A stretch of 64,000 nt of DNA from Stenotrophomonas sp. WZN-1 (GTDB lineage: Bacteria; Pseudomonadota; Gammaproteobacteria; Xanthomonadales; Xanthomonadaceae), in the NCBI RefSeq assembly GCF_002192255.1, contig NZ_CP021768.1, forward strand, positions 1,568,001 through 1,632,000. The letters are read 5' to 3'. Numbering within the stretch: the first letter of the stretch is position 1; every line of letters begins with the position of its first letter. Positions 36,987 through 45,772 of this stretch are shown piece by piece. Below the pieces are notes generated by a model, which saw only the letters and a program-made list of their open reading frames with translations, searched no databases and had not been told where the DNA came from. A program made the translations under genes and the position numbers.

Positions 36987-38093
36987 ATGCCTCATCAATC
37001 CTCCGCCTACGACCACGATGTGGTCATCGTTGGCGCCAGTTTCGCCGGTGCCGCCTGCGCATTGGCCGCGGCCCAATACGGCCTGCGGGTCTGCGTGCTT
37101 GAACGTAAGTCCGACCCCGGCGAGCGCCTGCACACCACCGGCATCGTGGTGAAGGAGGCGATGGAGCAGACCTGGTTGGCGCGCATGCCCGAACACCTGG
37201 TGCAACGCGTCGCGGATGTGCGCCTGTATGCACCGAACCTGCGCAGCGTGTTGCTGGCAGCACCGGGCTATTACTTCCTCACCACCGATACGCCGAACCT
37301 GATGCGCTGGCTGGCCAGCGAGCTGCGCGCGAATGGCGTAGACCTTCGCCTGCAGCAGTCCTTCACCGACGCCCACCGCAGTGGCGATGGCTGGCAGGTG
37401 GAAGGGGCGGGGCGCTGCGCCTACCTGGTTGGCGCCGATGGTGCACGTTCGCGTGTGGCCCGGCGCACCGGCCTCGGCCAGGTGCGTGACAACCTCTACG
37501 GCGTGGAACGTGAGTTCGCCGGCCTGCAACTACCGCGGGGCGACGCACTCCATTGCTTCGTCAGCAAGCGCTATGCGCCGGGCTACATCGGCTGGGTCGC
37601 GCAGAATCCAACCGGCCTGCAGGTCGGGGTGGCAGTGCGCCATGACCCGGACCGGGTGCGGCCGCCAGATATCGATGGCTTCCTTGAGCATGTGCGCGAT
37701 GTGGTCGGCATTCCGCCCTCGGCGCGTCCTTCGGCCACCCGCGCCGGTCTGGTGCCGTGCGGCCGGCCGGACGGCCCGATCAGCGGCCCTCGCCTGATCC
37801 TGACCGGTGACGCCGCGGGCATCGTCTCGCCGCTCTCGGCCGGCGGCATCCATTCCTCGTGGCGGCACGGCTGGGCGGTCGGCGAGGCGATTGCCCGCCA
37901 TCTGCGTGGCCAAGGGCCGGGCGCCGAACGGGTAGCGCAGCAGGTCGTCCCGGCTTTCCGTGGCAAGCGCCTGCTGCGCTGGGGGATGGACCACCTGCAG
38001 GCCGATTGGCCACTCAATGCTTTGCTGCACACGGCCGCCACGCGGCGCATCGCCGAGCAGATCTACTTCCATCGCCGCGGCCTGCGCACGTGA
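36987..38093 (+). CDS. FAD-dependent oxidoreductase, geranylgeranyl reductase-like
   Basis: A 368-residue flavoprotein. The Rossmann motif appears at the N terminus (VVIVGASFAGAACALAA), with a nearby acidic turn (VLERKSDPGERLHTTG). The second FAD motif LILTGDAAGIVSPLSAGG is at about 268-285. This matches the geranylgeranyl reductase-related group of monooxygenase-fold enzymes, which often reduce isoprenoid chains, but the substrate cannot be read from sequence. The start at 36987 is chosen because homology begins there; the upstream open stretch overlaps tRNA-Gly. Confidence 0.85.
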   Translation: MPHQSSAYDHDVVIVGASFAGAACALAAAQYGLRVCVLERKSDPGERLHTTGIVVKEAMEQTWLARMPEHLVQRVADVRLYAPNLRSVLLAAPGYYFLTTDTPNLMRWLASELRANGVDLRLQQSFTDAHRSGDGWQVEGAGRCAYLVGADGARSRVARRTGLGQVRDNLYGVEREFAGLQLPRGDALHCFVSKRYAPGYIGWVAQNPTGLQVGVAVRHDPDRVRPPDIDGFLEHVRDVVGIPPSARPSATRAGLVPCGRPDGPISGPRLILTGDAAGIVSPLSAGGIHSSWRHGWAVGEAIARHLRGQGPGAERVAQQVVPAFRGKRLLRWGMDHLQADWPLNALLHTAATRRIAEQIYFHRRGLRT

Positions 38094-38148
38094 AGGGAGC
38101 GGGCAGCGGCGCCTGAACGCCGCCGCTGACGTCACGTGAAAATTCCTG

Positions 38149-38177
38149 TTGACGCCGTGCAGCAATATCGACACAAT
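38149..38177 (+). promoter_or_regulatory. Promoter for tRNA-Gly copy 2
   Basis: TTGACG at 38149-38154 and CACAAT at 38172-38177, spacer 17. The sequence from the -10 to 38200 is shared with the leader of copy 3. Confidence 0.7.
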
Positions 38178-38209
38178 AGCGCTCCTTCGACGCAGGTCGA
38201 ACGAAATCT

Positions 38210-38285
<76 letters not shown>

Positions 38286-38293
38286 GATTCAAG

Positions 38294-38321
38294 AAAAACG
38301 CTCCCGCAAGGGGGCGTTTTT
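38294..38321 (+). terminator. Terminator after tRNA-Gly copy 2
   Basis: AAAAACGCTCCC-gcaa-GGGGGCGTTTTT, nearly perfect 12-bp stem, T run included in the right arm. Confidence 0.88.
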
Positions 38322-38644
38322 CGTTTGTCATGAAGTTGGCCGGCAGGGCCGCTACAGTCGCGCCACGGCATCTTCATGGCGGGCGTGGCCCGGCGTGACG
38401 AATCCGACGTCAGTGTCGCAATCGGAATGGCGGGTCGTATCGGTCGTGGGGACGACCGGAGGCGCAGGGCTCGGCAAAGGCGGGAACAGGACGCAATGGC
38501 CTGGATGTTGCCTCAGCGTTCCGTGCGCAGCATGCAGTGAAAGGCTGGCGAAAGGCCAAGCCAGCGTTGCCTGAACCGCACGCGTGCTGTGACCATTTTC
38601 GGACCAATTCTCCATGTTTGCTCCACAATCGCACGGTAGCCTTC
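38322..38644. other. Intergenic stretch without recognised gene
   Basis: About 320 bases between the tRNA-Gly terminator and the efflux operon. No ORF with a credible start, no tRNA and no clear promoter was found. It presumably holds the promoter of the efflux operon. Confidence 0.5.
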
Positions 38645-40108
38645 ATGCTCCTTCTACACGTTGGCGGGCTGGTGGTCAGGCGAATCACTCCAGTGGCAGT
38701 GCCCAGGAACGGGCGCGGATTCTCCCTGCAAACAGTGCTGCGCCCCGGTGCGCTGCTGGCCAGCCTGGCCTTGGCGGGCTGCATGTCGGTGCCAATGCCG
38801 GACCTGCCTGACCGCACGCCCAGCACCTGGACCCAGGTGCCGCAGGGCCAGGGCGCGGCAGTGGACGCCAAACAGTGGTGGAAAGTGTTGTCCGACCCGG
38901 CGTTGGATGGACTGGTCGATCAGGCCATTGCCGGCAACCTCGACCTGCAGCAGGCCACGCTGCGCCTGCAGGCTGTGCGGATTGTCGCCGGCACCTCGGA
39001 CTCGCGCTTCCTGCCGGAAATCTCGGCCAGCGCCAAGCAGGTGCAGGATGCGGCCGCGGTCGACACCTATTTCCACGCCGGTATCGAAGCGATCTGGGAC
39101 CTGGGCCTGTTCGGCGCCGCAGAGAGCGCGCAGCTCAGCGCGCAGGCCTCAGCCGGCAATGCCGAGGCGCTGCGCAATGCCGCCCAAGTGGCGGTGATCG
39201 CCGACGTGGTGCGCAGCTATCTGGACCTGACGGTGGCGCAGGCCCAGCAGGACCTGCTGGCCCGCCAGCAGGCGGTGGACGATCGCGGCGAACAGTTGGC
39301 CTTGGTACGCCAGCGCCTGCGCCTTGATGAGCCCGGCGAACTTGATCGTCTGCGTGCACGCCAGGCGGCCACTCGCGCGGCCACGGCGCAGGCCCGCGAG
39401 AATGCGGACAACGCTGCCCGTGCGTTGGCCCTGCTGCTGGGACGCGATGGCCCGGACCCGGCCTGGCGCGCCTATCGCACGCCGCCGAAGCTGGGCGCGT
39501 TCTCGCTGCAGCAGGTGCCGGCCGATCTGCTGCGTCACCGTCCGCAGATTCTGCTGGCCGAATCAGAAGTGATGCAGGCTGCTGCCAGCAAGGGCTCGGC
39601 GCGCGCAGCGATGTATCCGCGTGTCAGCCTCGGTGGCTCCATCCTGTACGCGTACAACCTCACCCAGAACGCCCGTTCCAATTCCGACTCCAGTCCGTCG
39701 ATCGGCCCATACATCGACATTCCGTTGTGGGACTGGGGCCAGCGCCGCGCGCGTTTCCATGCCGATGAAAAGCAGCTGGATGCCGCGCTGCTCGGCTACC
39801 GCAAGGCGGTGCTGGAAGGTGTGAGCGAAGTGGAAGGCGCACTGGGCAGCCTGGCGCGCCAGGACAGCAGCATCCAGTCACTGCGCGCAGCCGATGATGC
39901 CGCCGGCCGGCAGGTCAGGCGCCAGGCACGGCAGGTGCAGTTGGGCCTGTCCAGCGAATTCGATGGGCTCGACACGCAGCGTGCCGCACTGGCCTCGCAG
40001 GCCGATCTGATCAGTGCGCAGGGCGCGCGCGTGCTCGCGTTCGCCTCGCTGTACCGCGCCCTGGGCGGCGCACCGCTGCCGGTCGAGTCCGAGGGCGAGG
40101 CGCAATGA
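38645..40108 (+). CDS. TolC/NodT-type outer-membrane efflux lipoprotein
   Basis: A 487-residue outer-membrane factor. A lipobox LALAGC places the lipidated Cys at residue 46. Two outer-membrane efflux repeats follow, with WWKVLSDPALDGLVDQAIAGNLDLQ at the start of the mature protein and RHRPQILLAESEV plus YPRVSLGGSI in the second half, typical of NodT-family factors. It opens a four-gene ABC efflux operon. The true start is uncertain, as an unusually long leader precedes the signal core; codons further downstream could be used. The stop overlaps the permease start by ATGA. Confidence 0.9.
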   Translation: MLLLHVGGLVVRRITPVAVPRNGRGFSLQTVLRPGALLASLALAGCMSVPMPDLPDRTPSTWTQVPQGQGAAVDAKQWWKVLSDPALDGLVDQAIAGNLDLQQATLRLQAVRIVAGTSDSRFLPEISASAKQVQDAAAVDTYFHAGIEAIWDLGLFGAAESAQLSAQASAGNAEALRNAAQVAVIADVVRSYLDLTVAQAQQDLLARQQAVDDRGEQLALVRQRLRLDEPGELDRLRARQAATRAATAQARENADNAARALALLLGRDGPDPAWRAYRTPPKLGAFSLQQVPADLLRHRPQILLAESEVMQAAASKGSARAAMYPRVSLGGSILYAYNLTQNARSNSDSSPSIGPYIDIPLWDWGQRRARFHADEKQLDAALLGYRKAVLEGVSEVEGALGSLARQDSSIQSLRAADDAAGRQVRRQARQVQLGLSSEFDGLDTQRAALASQADLISAQGARVLAFASLYRALGGAPLPVESEGEAQ

Positions 40109-41244
40109 TCGCACTGGCCCGCAAGACCCTGGCCTACGAGTGGCGCCGGTTCCTGCCGGTGGTGCTGGCGATGTGTTTTGCCGGCGTGCTGTTGATCGTG
40201 CAGGCCGCACTGGTGCTGGGCATCTTCGGTACGGCCGCGATCTACGTGAAGGCATCCTCCGCCGATATCTGGGCCGGTTTCCCCGGTACCCAGAGCGTCA
40301 ACTACGGCCATGCAATCAGCGCGGACGTGGAAAGCCATCTGCGCATGGACCCGGACGTCACCCGTGTCGAACCCTACGAGTGGGTCGATGGCGAATGGCG
40401 GTCCAGCGCGCAGGGCACCGGCAATGTGTCGGTGTACCTGTCCGGCATCTCCACCCGGGACGACGCGATGATGTTCGCGCGCATTCTCCCTGCCGGCCTG
40501 CGCGCGCAGCTGCGTGAGCCGGGTGCGGTGATCGTCGACAGCGCCGATCTGGATACGCTTGGCGTGGACCTGCAGAACAACCGTGCGTGGATCAACGGCA
40601 AGGCGGTGCGCGTGGTCGCTGCACAACCCGGCCTGCGTGGCCTCGGTGGCGTCAACGTGCTGGCCTCGCTGGATACCGCGCGCGCCATCGCGGGTACCGA
40701 CCCGCATGAGGGCAGTACCTATTTCGTGGCCGGCCTGCGCTCGCCGGACCTGGCCGATCGCGTGCGCGACCGCCTGGCCGCGTCGATGGGGCAGGCCACG
40801 CCAGTCGAGTTCTGGACCGCACCGGAGTTCGCCAGCCGTTCGCAGCAATACTGGCTGTTCGATACCGGCGCCGGCATCGCGGTGCTGTTCATGGCCGTCA
40901 TCGTCTGCTTCGTCGGCGCGGTGATCACCAACCAGTCGTTTGCTTCCGTGGTGGCCGGCTCGGTGCGCGAGTACGCCACGCTCAACGCACTCGGTGCCGG
41001 CCGCTATGCGCTGGCGCGGGTGGTGTTCGAGCAGGCATTGCTGATCGGCGGCGTGGGCATGTTGCTGGCGGCGGCGTTCAGCACCGTCGTGCTGTTGATC
41101 GCACAGACCCAGCGCGTGCCGGTGCAGCTGACGCCGATGGTCATCATCGGCTGCGTGGCGCTGGTCGCGGTGATGGCCATGCTGTCGAGCATCATGGCGG
41201 TACGCAGTGTCGTCCGCTCCGATCCATCGTTGCTGCTGCGTTGA
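40105..41244 (+). CDS. ABC transporter permease, DevC/MacB-like (FtsX domain)
   Basis: A 379-residue inner-membrane permease. One helix lies at 18-45, then a periplasmic domain of about 200 residues, then three helices in the C-terminal FtsX domain (FDTGAGIAVLFMAVIVCFVG, LIGGVGMLLAAAFSTVVLLI, VIIGCVALVAVMAML). This four-helix layout is that of DevC and related mechanotransmission ABC exporters. It would couple ATP use by the next gene to substrate passage through the adaptor and outer-membrane factor encoded here. Confidence 0.88.
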   Translation: MIALARKTLAYEWRRFLPVVLAMCFAGVLLIVQAALVLGIFGTAAIYVKASSADIWAGFPGTQSVNYGHAISADVESHLRMDPDVTRVEPYEWVDGEWRSSAQGTGNVSVYLSGISTRDDAMMFARILPAGLRAQLREPGAVIVDSADLDTLGVDLQNNRAWINGKAVRVVAAQPGLRGLGGVNVLASLDTARAIAGTDPHEGSTYFVAGLRSPDLADRVRDRLAASMGQATPVEFWTAPEFASRSQQYWLFDTGAGIAVLFMAVIVCFVGAVITNQSFASVVAGSVREYATLNALGAGRYALARVVFEQALLIGGVGMLLAAAFSTVVLLIAQTQRVPVQLTPMVIIGCVALVAVMAMLSSIMAVRSVVRSDPSLLLR

Positions 41245-41254
41245 GGACCGGCCG

Positions 41255-41983
41255 ATGACTTCCATACGCGCCGTCGCCCCGACCCTGCAGGCCGACGCAC
41301 TTGAAAAGGGCTTCATGTCCGGCGATGTGCAGGTGCCGGTGCTGCGGGGCCTGTCGCTGGACATTTATCCCGGTGAACTGACCCTGGTATCGGGCCCTTC
41401 CGGCTGCGGCAAGAGCACGCTGCTGTCGCTGCTGTCCGGCCTGTCGTCGCCCGACGGCGGTCGCGTGCACGCGCTCGGCCAGGACGTGGGCCACATGAGC
41501 CGCAGTGAAGTGGAGCGCTTCCGCCTGCACCATGTCGGCTTCGTGTTCCAGGGTTTCAATCTGTTCCCGGCGCTGACCGCGCTGGAACAAGTGCAGCTGC
41601 CGCTGGGCTACCGCGGCATGAGCAATCGCGAAAGCGAACCGCTGGCCCGCAAGGCGCTGGAAGAGGTGGGCCTCAGCCACCGCAGCCACATGCGCCCGGC
41701 GCAGTTGTCCGGCGGTGAGAAGCAGCGTGTGGCCGTTGCCCGCGCCTTCGCCAAGTCGCCGACGCTGATCTTCGCCGACGAACCCACCAGCGCGCTGGAC
41801 GCCGAGAACGGCCAGCGTGTGATCGACATCCTGCACCGCTACGCACGTGCGCATGGCGCCACCGTGCTGTGCGTGAGCCACGATCCGCGCCTGATCCGGC
41901 ATGCCGATCGGGTGATCGCCATGGAAGACGGCATGGTCCGTGATGACCGCCGCCAGAACGAAACTGTAGAGTCCGCCCCATGA
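41255..41983 (+). CDS. ABC transporter ATP-binding protein (DevA/LolD type)
   Basis: A 242-residue ATPase. Walker A GPSGCGKS is at 47-54, the signature LSGGEKQRVAVARA at about 150, Walker B LIFADEPTSALD follows, and CVSHDPRLIRHADR provides the H-loop. It belongs to the MacB/LolD/DevA clade that energises FtsX-type permeases. It starts 10 bases after the permease and overlaps the adaptor gene by ATGA. Confidence 0.93.
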   Translation: MTSIRAVAPTLQADALEKGFMSGDVQVPVLRGLSLDIYPGELTLVSGPSGCGKSTLLSLLSGLSSPDGGRVHALGQDVGHMSRSEVERFRLHHVGFVFQGFNLFPALTALEQVQLPLGYRGMSNRESEPLARKALEEVGLSHRSHMRPAQLSGGEKQRVAVARAFAKSPTLIFADEPTSALDAENGQRVIDILHRYARAHGATVLCVSHDPRLIRHADRVIAMEDGMVRDDRRQNETVESAP

Positions 41984-42894
41984 CCAAGACGTCGTACCTG
42001 TTCCCCCTCAGCCTGGCCCTGTCCGTGGCACTGCTGCTCGGCGCCTGTTCCAAGGGCGCGCCTGCGCAGGCACCTGCAGGTAAAGCCAGCACTGCCACCG
42101 CCGGCAAGGTCGCGGTGGCGCGCGGCATCATCGACGTCGAGGGTGGCCTGATCGCGCTGGCGCCGCCGGTGGATGGTTCGATCACCGCCGCGCCGGTGAA
42201 GGAGGGCGCCACTGTGAAGAAGGGACAGTTGCTGCTGTCGCTGGATGGTGCCCTGCTGCAGCAGGAGGTGGCGATGGCCACCGCCGATCTCGCCCTGGCC
42301 AATGACCGCCTGAAGGGCAGCCAGGCGCAGCTGCGCGAACTGGAGCGCAACGCCACCCGCCTGTCCACCGGCGCCAGCGAAGGCGTGTCGTCCAACCAGC
42401 AGGCCGATGCGGCCAAGCAGCAGCTGGCCGCTGTGCGCGCCGATGTCGACGTGGCCGGTGCGCAGGTCGACATGGCCCAGCACAAGCTGGAACACGCCAG
42501 GCTGAAACTGCAGCAGATGTCGCTGAGTGCACCGGAAGCCGGCACCGTGGTCGGCCAGGTGCCGGGGCTCGGCGCCTTCGTGCAGGCCGGCAAGCCGGCC
42601 ATCTCGCTTCTGCCAGCGCGTCCGCTGCAGGTGCGTGCAGAACTGAGTGCCGCCTACGCCGATGCCGTGCAGGTGGGTATGAAGGCCACCGTGGTGCCGG
42701 ACAGCGATGGTGCCGAGAACACCAGCACGCTGCCGTCTGCACGCGTGGTGCGCATCAGCCCGGTGTTCGCGCAGGCACGCCTGCCTGAAGATGCCGGACG
42801 AGGCGTGGCCAAGGTGGTGGAGTGCGTGCTGGAGTTCGAAGGCGAGGCCAGGGCCCGCTTCGGCCAGCACGTGCGGGTGGAGTTCCTGAAGTAG
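41980..42894 (+). CDS. Periplasmic adaptor (membrane fusion) lipoprotein
   Basis: A 304-residue HlyD/DevB-type adaptor. The lipobox LLLGAC gives a lipidated Cys23. A barrel-sandwich half-motif (VDGSITAAPVKEGATVKKGQLLLSLDG) is followed by a helical hairpin of about 90 residues, the second lipoyl half-motif (LSAPEAGTVVGQVPGLGAFVQAG) and a beta-barrel domain. It should bridge the permease to the outer-membrane factor at the head of the operon. The substrate is unknown; drug or lipid export are the usual alternatives. Confidence 0.9.
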   Translation: MTKTSYLFPLSLALSVALLLGACSKGAPAQAPAGKASTATAGKVAVARGIIDVEGGLIALAPPVDGSITAAPVKEGATVKKGQLLLSLDGALLQQEVAMATADLALANDRLKGSQAQLRELERNATRLSTGASEGVSSNQQADAAKQQLAAVRADVDVAGAQVDMAQHKLEHARLKLQQMSLSAPEAGTVVGQVPGLGAFVQAGKPAISLLPARPLQVRAELSAAYADAVQVGMKATVVPDSDGAENTSTLPSARVVRISPVFAQARLPEDAGRGVAKVVECVLEFEGEARARFGQHVRVEFLK

Positions 42895-42900
42895 ATCCGG

Positions 42901-43332
42901 TCAACCGTCGAGCTGGCGGCCTGGGCGTCGCCAGTACTGAACGAGGGCGATGATGGCAAGTGCCAGCAGCATCCCTGCACTGAGCAGCTGCAGCCATTGG
43001 GAGTGCAGGCCACGCACGGGGGGGTGATGGATGGCGGATACGCTCCACAGCAATGTCCAGGCGAGCAGCGGTACCAGCACGATCATCAGCCGCAACCACA
43101 GGCGGGAGAAGGACCAGGGCCGAAGCATCGACGCGATGACGATGAGCTCGCCCAGGCAAAGCAACGAGAATCCGATGACTGCTTGCAGCGGATAGGTTGG
43201 AGTCGTGCTTCTTCCCAGGCGTATCTGCCAGTGATCGGGTTGGAAACCAGCGTGCACGAATCCGGCGACAAGCAGGAGCCAAAGCAGGATCAGACAGCAG
43301 CAGAACATACGCGGGGGGCGAGGGGGAGACAT
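42901..43332 (-). CDS. Small four-helix membrane protein
   Basis: A 143-residue hydrophobic protein with four predicted helices (CLILLWLLLVAGFVHAG, AVIGFSLLCLGELIVIASM, RLMIVLVPLLAWTLLW, LLSAGMLLALAIIALVQYW). It shares layout and phrases with the protein at 43459: a first helix followed by NAGF/HAGF, then RLWLRL, then HxPPVxG. The two are therefore likely paralogues. No known domain was recognised. It lies in a leftward trio of small membrane proteins. Confidence 0.7.
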   Translation of the reverse strand: MSPPRPPRMFCCCLILLWLLLVAGFVHAGFQPDHWQIRLGRSTTPTYPLQAVIGFSLLCLGELIVIASMLRPWSFSRLWLRLMIVLVPLLAWTLLWSVSAIHHPPVRGLHSQWLQLLSAGMLLALAIIALVQYWRRPGRQLDG

Positions 43333-43458
43333 TGGACGCGGGCCCGTTCGAAGGGGGGCGATAAACATCCCGCCGCTACCGGGTTTGCGTACATGCAATT
43401 GATACGAAATCCTGTAGGTGAGAGCCTTCGGGGGGCGCGTAACGGCAGTGCTTCCTGT

Positions 43459-43896
43459 CTAGGTTCGCGTTCCGTGCCGCGCCCTGGCCACTGCCTTCGC
43501 TGCACTCACCGCCGATACCACGCACAGTGCCAGCAGCAGCCCCACGTCCAGTAGCAGCAACCACAGCAGATGCGTGCCGTGCACGGGTGGCTGGTGCATC
43601 GCGGACAGCATCCACGGCACCGACCACACCACCAGCAACGCGAACGCGATCAGCAGGCGCAGCCACAGGCGTCTCAGTTTCCAGGGCTGCACGATCAGGG
43701 CGGCCACCACCAGCTCGACGGTTCCCAGCAGCGCGAACATGATGACGCTGCTGGTCGGGTAGGGCAGCTCGGCGCCTTCCAGGTGGTGCAGCAGCCAGTA
43801 GTCCGGAGTGAAGCCGGCATTGACCAGCGCAGCGATCAGCGCAAGCCAGGTCAGCGCGACCAGCAGCCAGAACAGGCGGATGTAACGTCTAGGCAT
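43459..43896 (-). CDS. Small four-helix membrane protein, paralogue of the preceding
   Basis: A 145-residue membrane protein with helices at LFWLLVALTWLALIAALVNA, SVIMFALLGTVELVVAALIV, LLIAFALLVVWSVPWML and LLWLLLLDVGLLLALCVVS. The conserved pieces shared with its neighbour are KLRRLWLRL and MHQPPVHG. The ATG at 43896 overlaps the end of the upstream gene by eight bases, supporting both. Function unknown. Confidence 0.7.
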   Translation of the reverse strand: MPRRYIRLFWLLVALTWLALIAALVNAGFTPDYWLLHHLEGAELPYPTSSVIMFALLGTVELVVAALIVQPWKLRRLWLRLLIAFALLVVWSVPWMLSAMHQPPVHGTHLLWLLLLDVGLLLALCVVSAVSAAKAVARARHGTRT

Positions 43897-44290
43897 CGGC
43901 GGTGTCCGTGGTGGGGCGGGAGGTTCCGCGCGACGAATGGCGCAGGCATGCCACGATTGCGGCCAGTGCCAGCAGGCCGGGTCCAACGGTGAAGTACACC
44001 AAGCGCAACGGATGGTTGTGCATCAGCGTCCAGGTCGCGAACGCCAACGGGATCGCCAGCACCAGCAACTTGGCGAACAGTGGCCGCAGTACCGCGATCA
44101 ACGGCTGGGCACCGAGGAACATCCAGAAAAGATGGAACTGGGCGATGCCCAAGCCGATGTCGCGATGCGAGGTGAAGCCGACATGGTCGCGATACCAGTT
44201 CATTCCCAGCGGAATCAGTGCCCAATACAGCAGCGCCACCACCAGGTGCAGCAGCAGGGCGATCAACAGGGGCGTGCCGCGAAGGAACAT
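43889..44290 (-). CDS. Small four-helix membrane protein, first of the trio
   Basis: A 133-residue membrane protein beginning MFLRGTPLLIALLLHLVVAL. Helices and an internal NWYRDHVGFTSHRD loop give a layout like, but less similar to, the two following genes. GAAGGAAC precedes the ATG closely. Longer starts upstream read through the tRNA-Gly antisense strand and are rejected. Function unknown. Confidence 0.65.
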   Translation of the reverse strand: MFLRGTPLLIALLLHLVVALLYWALIPLGMNWYRDHVGFTSHRDIGLGIAQFHLFWMFLGAQPLIAVLRPLFAKLLVLAIPLAFATWTLMHNHPLRLVYFTVGPGLLALAAIVACLRHSSRGTSRPTTDTADA

Positions 44291-44359
44291 GGGCGCACGG
44301 GGCTGGGCGGGGCAGCGTATCCCAGTACGGACGCCAGTGGCCGCATGATGTGAAGACTG

Positions 44360-44388
44360 TTGACGGCGTGAAGGAATTTGGACACAAT
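44360..44388 (+). promoter_or_regulatory. Promoter for tRNA-Gly copy 3
   Basis: TTGACG at 44360-44365 and CACAAT at 44383-44388, spacer 17, the same elements as copy 2. Confidence 0.7.
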
Positions 44389-44418
44389 AGCGCTCCTTCG
44401 ACGCAGGTCGAAGAATCT

Positions 44419-44494
<76 letters not shown>

Positions 44495-44501
44495 GATTCT
44501 A

Positions 44502-44528
44502 CAGGGCCCCGGTAGGGGCCTTGTTTTT
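44502..44528 (+). terminator. Terminator after tRNA-Gly copy 3
   Basis: GGGCCCC-ggta-GGGGCC region followed by TTGTTTTT. Unlike copies 1 and 2, the hairpin sequence is different. Confidence 0.8.
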
Positions 44529-44636
44529 CTCCCGCCACGGCAAGGCGGGGCACGTTGGGCCACAAGGCTTTACGCGCAGTCAGAAAGGTGAAATCGCTGG
44601 TGTGTGTCCCGGATTTCCGGTATCATGTCGGCTTAC

Positions 44637-44712
<76 letters not shown>

Positions 44713-44722
44713 TGTTCCGACA

Positions 44723-44746
44723 GGCCCCATCATGGGGTTTTGTCTT
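44723..44746 (+). terminator. Weak hairpin between tRNA-Gly and tRNA-Cys
   Basis: CCCC-atcat-GGGG followed by TTTTGTCTT. The four-bp stem is short, so read-through to tRNA-Cys is plausible. Confidence 0.45.
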
Positions 44747-44778
44747 GTCAGGGCCCTGTTCCTGGCGCGCAGTACGTT

Positions 44779-44852
44779 GGCCTCATGGCAGAGTGGCTAT
44801 GCACCGGATTGCAAATCCGTTTACAGCGGTTCGATTCCGCTTGAGGCCTCCA
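44779..44852 (+). tRNA. tRNA-Cys(GCA)
   Basis: A 74-base tRNA with acceptor GGCCTCA/TGAGGCC, anticodon GCA at 44811-44813, T arm GCGG-TTCGATT-CCGC and encoded CCA. Probably co-transcribed with tRNA-Gly copy 4. Confidence 0.97.
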
Positions 44853-44856
44853 ATTG

Positions 44857-44891
44857 AAAAGCCCTGACTCCGGTCAGGGCTTTTTTGTTTT
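44857..44891 (+). terminator. Terminator after tRNA-Cys
   Basis: AAAAGCCCTGAC-tccg-GTCAGGGCTTTT followed by TTGTTTTT; perfect 12-bp stem. Confidence 0.92.
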
Positions 44892-44910
44892 TCCGCACGG
44901 CAGCCGCGCT

Positions 44911-45189
44911 ATGCAAAGTGTGGCTTGTGGGCGCCGATTCGCGTTGACCGCAGTGATCTCCGTGTTGTTCGGCGTCGCCAGGTTCAGCAATGGCGCCTTT
45001 GCGCCCCCGCGCATGGCCTGGCTGGCGCCGGCGACGTCGCTGGCAGGGATGGCCTACCTGTGGCTGATGATGTCCGGCTTCGATCCACCGGCGTACCGCG
45101 GTCTGGCCCGGCGCATCGCGCTGCTGCCGGCGTTCGGCTGGTACACCTTTGCCGTACTGGCGTTGCGTCGGATGCGTGAACGTCGCTGA
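44911..45189 (+). CDS. Hypothetical small membrane protein
   Basis: A 92-residue product with hydrophobic segments (FALTAVISVLFGVARF, WLAPATSLAGMAYLWLMMSG and FGWYTFAVLAL). The ATG at 44911 lies 19 bases after the tRNA-Cys terminator T tract and lacks a strong Shine-Dalgarno, so both the start and the gene are uncertain. No homologue was recognised. Confidence 0.5.
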   Translation: MQSVACGRRFALTAVISVLFGVARFSNGAFAPPRMAWLAPATSLAGMAYLWLMMSGFDPPAYRGLARRIALLPAFGWYTFAVLALRRMRERR

Positions 45190-45240
45190 GGCGGGACTGT
45201 TACGCTGGCTCCAGCACTGAAATGGCGGCAGGCACGCGAC

Positions 45241-45762
45241 ATGATCATCCGGCCACTGAGCGAAGGCGATGCGGACATGCTCTGGGACGCTCGCCTGCAG
45301 GCGCTGCGCGAGTCGCCCGCTGCATTCCTGTCCACGCTGGCCGAGGCGGCCGGCGATTCCTCGCAGGTGATGCGGGTGCAGCTGACCGATCCGCATACCC
45401 GTTACTTCGGTGCGTTTGACCAGGCACAACTGGCGGGCTTCCTGCGCTACGTGCGTCCGGTGCGGTTGGCGCGGCGGCACACGGCGGAGATCCACAGCGT
45501 CCATGTTGGCGCAGCCCATCGTGGACACGGCATCGCACGTAAACTGTTCCTCGCGGCATTCGCGGCGGCACGCACGGACGGCATCGAGTCGCTCACGCTT
45601 ACGGTGCTGGCAGACAACGCTGCCGCGCAGGGACTGTACGAGTCGCTGGGATTCACCGAATCCGGCGTCGAGCCGCGCGCGGTGAAGCGCGACGGCCGCT
45701 ATGTGGACATGGTGTCGTACTGGATTTCAGTGACCGGCCACCCATCATCGCCGGCACCTTGA
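45241..45762 (+). CDS. GNAT-family N-acetyltransferase
   Basis: A 173-residue acetyl-CoA-dependent acyltransferase. The N terminus MIIRPLSEGDADMLWDARLQALRE and the acetyl-CoA loop AHRGHGIARKLF (Q/RxxGxG/A pattern), then NAAAQGLYESLGF, are typical of the fold. The substrate is not predictable. It is monocistronic and convergent with the flavin reductase gene. Confidence 0.9.
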   Translation: MIIRPLSEGDADMLWDARLQALRESPAAFLSTLAEAAGDSSQVMRVQLTDPHTRYFGAFDQAQLAGFLRYVRPVRLARRHTAEIHSVHVGAAHRGHGIARKLFLAAFAAARTDGIESLTLTVLADNAAAQGLYESLGFTESGVEPRAVKRDGRYVDMVSYWISVTGHPSSPAP

Positions 45763-45772
45763 ATCACCAGCT

